From a virus: 64,000 nt of DNA. Under the pieces are notes generated by a model, which was not told where the DNA came from, made no database searches, and worked only from the letters and a program-made list of their open reading frames with translations. The stretch lies in the IMG/VR virus record IMGVR_UViG_3300024327_000005, positions 1 through 64,000 of that record, one strand, 5' to 3'. Position 1 is the stretch's first letter. Each line of letters opens with the position of its first letter. Of this stretch, positions 60,054-64,000 are shown piece after piece. A program made the position numbers and the translations under genes.

Positions 60054-60468
60054 AACCTCCTGGAAGAATCAATTCTATCATTATGAATCTGCATCAAAAT
60101 TTCATAATTCAATTAGACAAATATTTATTACGGATATGTTTTTTAAACAGCTACAATGCTTTCAGGAAGTCCCTGTTAAAGATCTTGTGCCAGACTACAC
60201 CTCACCTTATGATGCTGTAGACTGGTACATTGATGAGTATAATATCATAATAGAATTACACGGGATACAGCACTACAAGATCCAATCCTTCGGATCAAAA
60301 GACTCTTACTGGAACCAAAAGAAAAACTTTCACAATATAAAATATCGTGATAACAGGAAGAAGACAGCGCTTCTAAACGCAGGATATTCTTTTCTAGAAC
60401 TATCTTATAAGGAATGTGCTAAAGTTACTCCTGAGTATTTGAAACATAAAATTTTTTATGAAAGTTAG
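60043..60468 (+). CDS. PD-(D/E)XK-type endonuclease (DUF559/Vsr-like)
   Basis: TTG start at 60043, overlapping the previous gene by 11 bases. 141 residues. AVDWYIDEYNIIIELHGIQHYK holds the Asp and ELhGxQH core, then YRDNRKKTALLNAGYSFLELSY holds the helix-strand end of the DUF559/Vsr/very-short-patch nuclease fold. Many phages carry such recombination endonucleases. Target unknown. Confidence 0.7.
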   Translation: MTARTSWKNQFYHYESASKFHNSIRQIFITDMFFKQLQCFQEVPVKDLVPDYTSPYDAVDWYIDEYNIIIELHGIQHYKIQSFGSKDSYWNQKKNFHNIKYRDNRKKTALLNAGYSFLELSYKECAKVTPEYLKHKIFYES

Positions 60469-60471
60469 TTT

Positions 60472-61104
60472 ATGAACGAATTACAACAGAAACTTCTTGC
60501 TGAGTTATTGGTTGATGACAATTTTGAATCCTGGAATTGTTTCGAGCCCAAGTATTTTGGTGCAGACAGTAGGACGTTGCCTTTCTTTAGTAATGTAGAT
60601 AAGCATACAGCGCTGCTGCTTATAAGCCAGCTAAGGCATCTCGAAGAGATGGAGCCCGAAAAGCCAATAACGATTATGCTTAATACACAAGGAGGTTCTC
60701 TTACAGACGGGCTAGCTATACATGACACAATTGTGCAGCTAGCTTGCCCTGTAATAGTTCATGCTTTAGGACTGTGTGCATCCGCCGGACTTCTGATCTT
60801 AAGCGCAGCAGACTATAGGGTTGCGTCGCCGAATACCACTTTTTATTATCATCAACCCGTAGTAGAAGACTTTATGATTAACAGCATGCAAAACATGAAC
60901 GAGTTAAACGACTATTACAGTAACTGCAAAGAAGTTACAGATGATATAATGAAGGCTAGAGCCAAGATAAAAAAGTCAACTTGGACAAAAAACTTTGAAG
61001 GAAAAACAAATTATTATTTTGATTCAGAGACGGCTTTATCATTCAACTTGATTGATAGCGTCACTGAAAGCAACAAACTCGATTACGAGATAGAAAAGAG
61101 TTAA
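60472..61104 (+). CDS. ClpP-like serine protease
   Basis: 210 residues. ClpP/S14 layout: TIMLNTQGGSLTDGLAIHDTI, GLCASAGLLIL with nucleophile Ser104, and YYHQPV with His127. Sits among nuclease genes with no capsid gene visible in the window; could be a prohead-type or regulatory protease. ClpP needs an AAA partner for protein unfolding, but none is seen here. Confidence 0.85.
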   Translation: MNELQQKLLAELLVDDNFESWNCFEPKYFGADSRTLPFFSNVDKHTALLLISQLRHLEEMEPEKPITIMLNTQGGSLTDGLAIHDTIVQLACPVIVHALGLCASAGLLILSAADYRVASPNTTFYYHQPVVEDFMINSMQNMNELNDYYSNCKEVTDDIMKARAKIKKSTWTKNFEGKTNYYFDSETALSFNLIDSVTESNKLDYEIEKS

Positions 61105-61108
61105 GCCT

Positions 61109-61456
61109 ATGGCTTCTAGAGGAAGAGGTGCCAGAATTAAAGGTGCTACATTTGAGCGACAGCTAGCTAAATATTTTACTGACAATACAAGATTTGAAGC
61201 AAAGCGTGGCATCGGCCAAAGCCGGATGGGAGGCTCTGAGGTCAGCGATGTTGACATGCCAATCATCCACGTCGAAGCAAAGAGGCACAAGCGCTGCCAT
61301 ATAAAATCAGCTCTGAAGCAGGCTATCGCAGATGCAAATATTAATGGAAAGATCCCTGTCGCCATAACGAAAGACGACAGAGAAGAGATATTGTGCACTA
61401 TGCTTATTGATGATTGGATACGGTTCTTCAATGCTTTTGTAGAGACTACTGAGTGA
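61109..61456 (+). CDS. PD-(D/E)XK endonuclease / resolvase-like
   Basis: 115 residues. KGATFERQLAKYF, VSDVDMPIIHVEAKRHKR and ALKQAIADA give the E..D..ExK order seen in phage Holliday-junction resolvase-like nucleases. Stop overlaps the next GTG start. Likely acts in recombination or packaging intermediates. Confidence 0.75.
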   Translation: MASRGRGARIKGATFERQLAKYFTDNTRFEAKRGIGQSRMGGSEVSDVDMPIIHVEAKRHKRCHIKSALKQAIADANINGKIPVAITKDDREEILCTMLIDDWIRFFNAFVETTE

Positions 61457-62130
61457 AAAACTCACTGTACATAACTGGCAACTTTTCATCTTTTGTTGAG
61501 AGTTATATTGATGCTAAAAACAACAAAGCATCAAATGCCATAATGTACTGTCTAAGCTCCCTAGGAGACTGCTTCTCAACCTGGGAGCAAGAGTTCAACT
61601 CAAACGATTATCATAAAAACATAAATCTAGTTACGTTATATAAATTAATTGCCGCAGACAACAAGCCTGTAGCAACACTAGACTGGAAGATCAACACATA
61701 TAAAAGCTATTTAAACTTTTATAGTTTATCATTTAAAGATCATTTAATTGAATGCTTCTTAAAGCATATAGAAAAAGAAACGGTTGTATACTCAAATTAT
61801 AATAAAGAATATAAATTATTATACTTTCTCGCTAGAGAGATTAAATACAGCCTTTTTAAAATCATCAGACAGGCCTGTCAATTAAGTAAGCGCGACTACA
61901 CAACAAACAAAACATACACACTAACTAAACCTTCCTTCTACAAAGAGTCCTCTATAAATCTAGATTTATACTTTCTTTTTTTAAAAAATAGATTATTATA
62001 TTCAATAATTCTATCCATTATTTATGAGAACATTTCCTGGAAGGAAATCAAACAAAAATACGAGCTTTCAAACGCTCAGTTCAAAAAAATTAAAAACGAG
62101 GCACATCAATGGATAAGCAAAACGCTATAA
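61453..62130 (+). CDS. helical protein with sigma-region-4-like end, 225 aa
   Basis: GTG start overlaps the previous stop (GTGA). All helical. The last 45 residues (YENISWKEIKQKYELSNAQF and a basic helix) resemble a helix-turn-helix of sigma factor region 4. If true it could be a phage late sigma factor, but no region-2 motif is seen. Confidence 0.35.
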   Translation: MKNSLYITGNFSSFVESYIDAKNNKASNAIMYCLSSLGDCFSTWEQEFNSNDYHKNINLVTLYKLIAADNKPVATLDWKINTYKSYLNFYSLSFKDHLIECFLKHIEKETVVYSNYNKEYKLLYFLAREIKYSLFKIIRQACQLSKRDYTTNKTYTLTKPSFYKESSINLDLYFLFLKNRLLYSIILSIIYENISWKEIKQKYELSNAQFKKIKNEAHQWISKTL

Positions 62131-62603
62131 AACAACTAGGTAACAATCCTTCTGTTGCTCACCAGCAAGCGTTGGTTCAAAAATTAACTGGTTCAAAAAT
62201 TACCAAGCAACTCAAAATGATAATCCCAGGCGGAGCAAACCTAACTGAAGATATATCAAAAGATCAATTGTCCTCTGCTGTTTTCACTTGGTTGAGAAGA
62301 TGTAGACATTTCAAGGATGTGACAATCTCTTTTCCTTCAGACTTAAACGAACTCTCTACTGAAGTGGCAGTCGTCGTTGATTTCAACCAGAACAGCAAGC
62401 TGCCCGAATGGGAGGTTCAAGGCAAGAAGTGGCTTTCTGAAAGAATTTCAGATGTACTTGCAATGGACAATGTCGTAGGTGTTAAAGTAGATAAGGCAGG
62501 GGTTCATGCGATACTTGACGCAGATCAATCCTTTTCTGCATCATCGTCCAACTGGGAACCACACTTAATCTTTACACCGAACAAACCTTCTGGAGGGTTT
62601 TAA
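62109..62603 (+). CDS. hypothetical protein, 164 aa
   Basis: Starts inside the previous gene. Contains VEVAVVVDF-like beta strands and a WEVQGKKWLSERISDVLA helix. Probably an alpha/beta protein; not recognised. Confidence 0.65.
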   Translation: MDKQNAIKQLGNNPSVAHQQALVQKLTGSKITKQLKMIIPGGANLTEDISKDQLSSAVFTWLRRCRHFKDVTISFPSDLNELSTEVAVVVDFNQNSKLPEWEVQGKKWLSERISDVLAMDNVVGVKVDKAGVHAILDADQSFSASSSNWEPHLIFTPNKPSGGF

Positions 62604-62604
62604 T

Positions 62605-62898
62605 ATGAGTCTATTTAAAGAGCGCGCGAACAACAATAAATTAGTGATTGCTTTGCGTAATGAAATTATTAATTATAAAAATCAAATAAAAGAACTGTCC
62701 GCTTCAGCTTCTTCAAATCTTAGTGAAAATCTAAGTTCTGAGCTGAACGCCTTGAAGAGCGAGCACTCCCAATGCATGGATATGCTTACCGAGCTTGAAG
62801 ATCAACTTGTTAAGAATAAAGCTGAAATGAAAAAACTCAAATCAGAGAATACCCGGCTAAAGAAAAAAGCAGGATCTTCTGAGAATCAGGAGCAATAA
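62605..62898 (+). CDS. coiled-coil protein, 97 aa
   Basis: Helical throughout with heptad Leu (LTELEDQLVKNKAEMKKLKS); the end is basic. Starts 2 bases after the previous stop. Function unknown. Confidence 0.65.
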   Translation: MSLFKERANNNKLVIALRNEIINYKNQIKELSASASSNLSENLSSELNALKSEHSQCMDMLTELEDQLVKNKAEMKKLKSENTRLKKKAGSSENQEQ

Positions 62899-62900
62899 CG

Positions 62901-62975
62901 ATGGCGTGTCAAAAATGCAAAGAAAAAGCCAAAAAGGCCTTAGAGAAACCACTTAAAGAAGCTAATCGACACTAG
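62901..62975 (+). CDS. 24-residue Lys-rich peptide with CxxC
   Basis: ATG 62901 to TAG 62973-62975, with a GGAGCAATAACG site. Product starts MACQKCKEK and is very basic. It overlaps the end of the - strand gene at 62962. Very short, so uncertain. Confidence 0.35.
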   Translation: MACQKCKEKAKKALEKPLKEANRH

Positions 62976-63189
62976 GTAAATCCTCTAGTATCGAAACTCT
63001 TTTTTCCAATGAACTTACAGTCTCATTGAGCACTGCAATTTCAGTAGTAAGCACAGTGATGATTTGTTGAACCTGATTAGTTGACGCCAAATTATTTTGA
63101 GCGGTGAATATATCTCTGATTCGCTCTTCAAGATTGGTTATTCTTCTTAATGTTCGCTGATCAAACTCAACATTAATATCAATAGCCAT
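62962..63189 (-). CDS. coiled-coil protein, 75 aa
   Basis: Start assigned to the ATG ending at 63189 (GGAGGACAGTA upstream), giving MAIDINVEFDQ. Leu/Ile heptads through the rest (ITVLTTEIAVLNETVSSLEK). Located directly downstream of the holin-like gene on the - strand. Function unknown; may be a fibre or lysis accessory. Confidence 0.6.
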   Translation of the reverse strand: MAIDINVEFDQRTLRRITNLEERIRDIFTAQNNLASTNQVQQIITVLTTEIAVLNETVSSLEKRVSILEDLPSVD

Positions 63190-63530
63190 TACTGTCCTCC
63201 GTTCTGGAAGAAGGCGGCTATTAAACTTACAACTCCCCCACCCGCCGCTCCCCAAGTCAATTTTTCAGCTACACTAACCTTCACTTGAGTTAACTCGTCT
63301 TTATGCTTCGCTTCGCTTTTCTTTAAGTCGCGAACTTCAGACTCAAGCTTCTCAAGCTTTGTCTTCATCGACACCTGCTCTAACTCACTACGATTAATCT
63401 TTTCTATTAATGTGTCAAGTCGATCTATCACTTTGGATATTTCCCGTTCGAAGTTCTTCTCAAGCTCGTTTAACCTAAACGCTATTATCTCAACATTAGG
63501 GAGATTCTCTTGTTCTTTTAAAATAGCCAT
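63189..63530 (-). CDS. XhlA/holin-like coiled coil with C-terminal membrane helix
   Basis: 113 residues. Long N-terminal coiled coil (LNELEKNFEREISKVIDRLD), Lys/Glu linker, then a hydrophobic C-terminus (AAGGGVVSLIAAFFQ). This matches hemolysin-XhlA-type phage proteins thought to act with holins. On the - strand like the structural gene upstream. Confidence 0.6.
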   Translation of the reverse strand: MAILKEQENLPNVEIIAFRLNELEKNFEREISKVIDRLDTLIEKINRSELEQVSMKTKLEKLESEVRDLKKSEAKHKDELTQVKVSVAEKLTWGAAGGGVVSLIAAFFQNGGQ

Positions 63531-63583
63531 GTGATAAAGTCCTCTGTGAGTGTTTGTTTTATTGTATCAGTTACCAACATCAC

Positions 63584-64000
63584 TTATCCATAGTATGGCG
63601 CTACAATAACAGTAAAGCTTCTAAACGCCCCAAAGGAATCATAGCTACTTGGCGTGTCGGTCTCTATGAGCAATTCAGTTTTTACCGCCCACGTCCCTGT
63701 ATGGTCGTTGCTCTGTAAAGAAAAGGAAGAATTACTTACTACAGGGACGTTAATGGACTGAAAAACAACGCTAGATGATTTAGTGTATTTGTACTCAGTT
63801 CCGCCTGGCGCTACTATGGTAATTTTATAATCATAACCCATTGCAATATTTGATTCTTTGAAAAAATTAAACTCCAGAAGAAAATCGTCGGGGTAATCTA
63901 GATAGATTCCTGAACTTGGGTTTATGGAAAAATACCCTATTGTTTCCGTTGAGCTCGTAATTGCATCTCCAGATGGCTTGTCGGAGTAGTAATTATCTTT
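63584..64000 (-). CDS. structural-type protein, 3' part of a gene running off the right edge
   Basis: The - strand frame is open from 64000 through 63841 to the stop at 63584. The short ORF starting at the ATG ending at 63841 is therefore only the end of a longer gene whose start is outside the window. The visible 138 residues are beta-rich (Thr/Ser/Tyr), resembling tail or capsid-decoration proteins. Confidence 0.65.
   Translation of the reverse strand, partial: KDNYYSDKPSGDAITSSTETIGYFSINPSSGIYLDYPDDFLLEFNFFKESNIAMGYDYKITIVAPGGTEYKYTKSSSVVFQSINVPVVSNSSFSLQSNDHTGTWAVKTELLIETDTPSSYDSFGAFRSFTVIVAPYYG

Noticed and set aside
63584-63841. Complete 85-residue gene on the - strand
   Set aside because: The frame stays open upstream to the window edge, so the ATG at 63841 is internal to a longer gene.
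1-64000. CRISPR arrays, insertion sequences, integrase or attachment sites
   Set aside because: None seen: no regularly spaced direct repeats of CRISPR size, no transposase or integrase motifs. The tRNA genes show no att-like duplications.

Overview
The window looks like part of the genome of a large, lytic, tailed double-stranded DNA phage. Almost every gene lies on the + strand. Genes are short, tightly packed and often overlap at ATGA, GTGA or TAATG junctions. The protein set is typical of a phage: tail fibres, an endolysin, tRNAs, a DNA replication core and nucleotide metabolism, with no ribosomal or central-metabolism genes. Host clues are weak. A lipoprotein at 16282-16497 has an Asp/Ala/Gly-rich tail, and a TonB-type protein at 12783-13778 has an N-terminal half of a style common in Myxococcota/Bradymonadales-like 'deltaproteobacteria'. 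This suggests, but does not prove, such a host.

Layout. (1) 1-2345: small early-type genes and a structured leader (362-499). (2) 2346-2910: a tRNA cluster with one tRNA whose anticodon loop carries a 91-nt insertion able to form a pseudoknot, a tRNA-Lys(UUU) and a tRNA with anticodon CAU resembling tRNA-Ile2. (3) 3000-11000: about 30 small, mostly unrecognised accessory genes, including a MazG-like protein, a DUF1360-type membrane protein, tandem winged-helix/coiled-coil proteins and a degenerate AlkB-like protein. (4) 11026-18948: a glycosyltransferase, a TonB-like protein, a DUF4326 protein, a class III nucleotide cyclase with a membrane partner, a lipoprotein, Cys-rich zinc proteins and a lytic transglycosylase. 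(5) 18935-22734: ThyX, SSB, an endolysin amidase on the - strand and small membrane proteins.

(6) 22837-30346: the most unusual block, a candidate ubiquitin-like conjugation system. It has a nucleotidyltransferase-fold protein, a zinc-ribbon protein, a 966-residue protein with an E2-like C-terminal domain, a JAMM/JAB peptidase, a ThiF/E1-like adenylating enzyme, a small histone-H1-like protein, a terminator, and then three paralogous ubiquitin-like proteins. Two of these are followed in the -1 frame by related partner domains. One partner has no start codon and is preceded by a canonical slippery heptamer.

(7) 30518-39886: PhoH ATPase, a candidate ssDNA-binding protein, a SpoVG-like protein, a candidate recombination mediator, class II ribonucleotide reductase (NrdJ), MazG, a Holliday-junction-resolvase-related nuclease, dCMP deaminase and RecA. 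(8) 39870-52571: DNA polymerase III alpha (DnaE) in three pieces. The first break lies just before the catalytic PDIDID motif and holds three small genes. The second is bridged by a split intein at the same site as the cyanobacterial DnaE inteins, and its halves are separated by a 7.7-kb fibre module that includes a collagen-like fibre and a 1196-residue repeat fibre. (9) 52555-62975: a metallophosphoesterase with an N-terminal Myb/SANT-like segment, a Cas4/RecB-like Fe-S nuclease, a primase-helicase, a ClpP-like protease, several PD-(D/E)XK-type nucleases and hypothetical proteins. (10) 62962-64000 on the - strand: coiled-coil, holin-like and structural genes that run off the right edge.

Together the replication genes (DnaE, primase-helicase, SSB, RecA, nucleases) and the nucleotide genes (NrdJ, ThyX, dCMP deaminase, MazG) indicate a largely self-sufficient replication system. 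The ubiquitin-like operon could modify a host or virion protein, but no target can be named from sequence.
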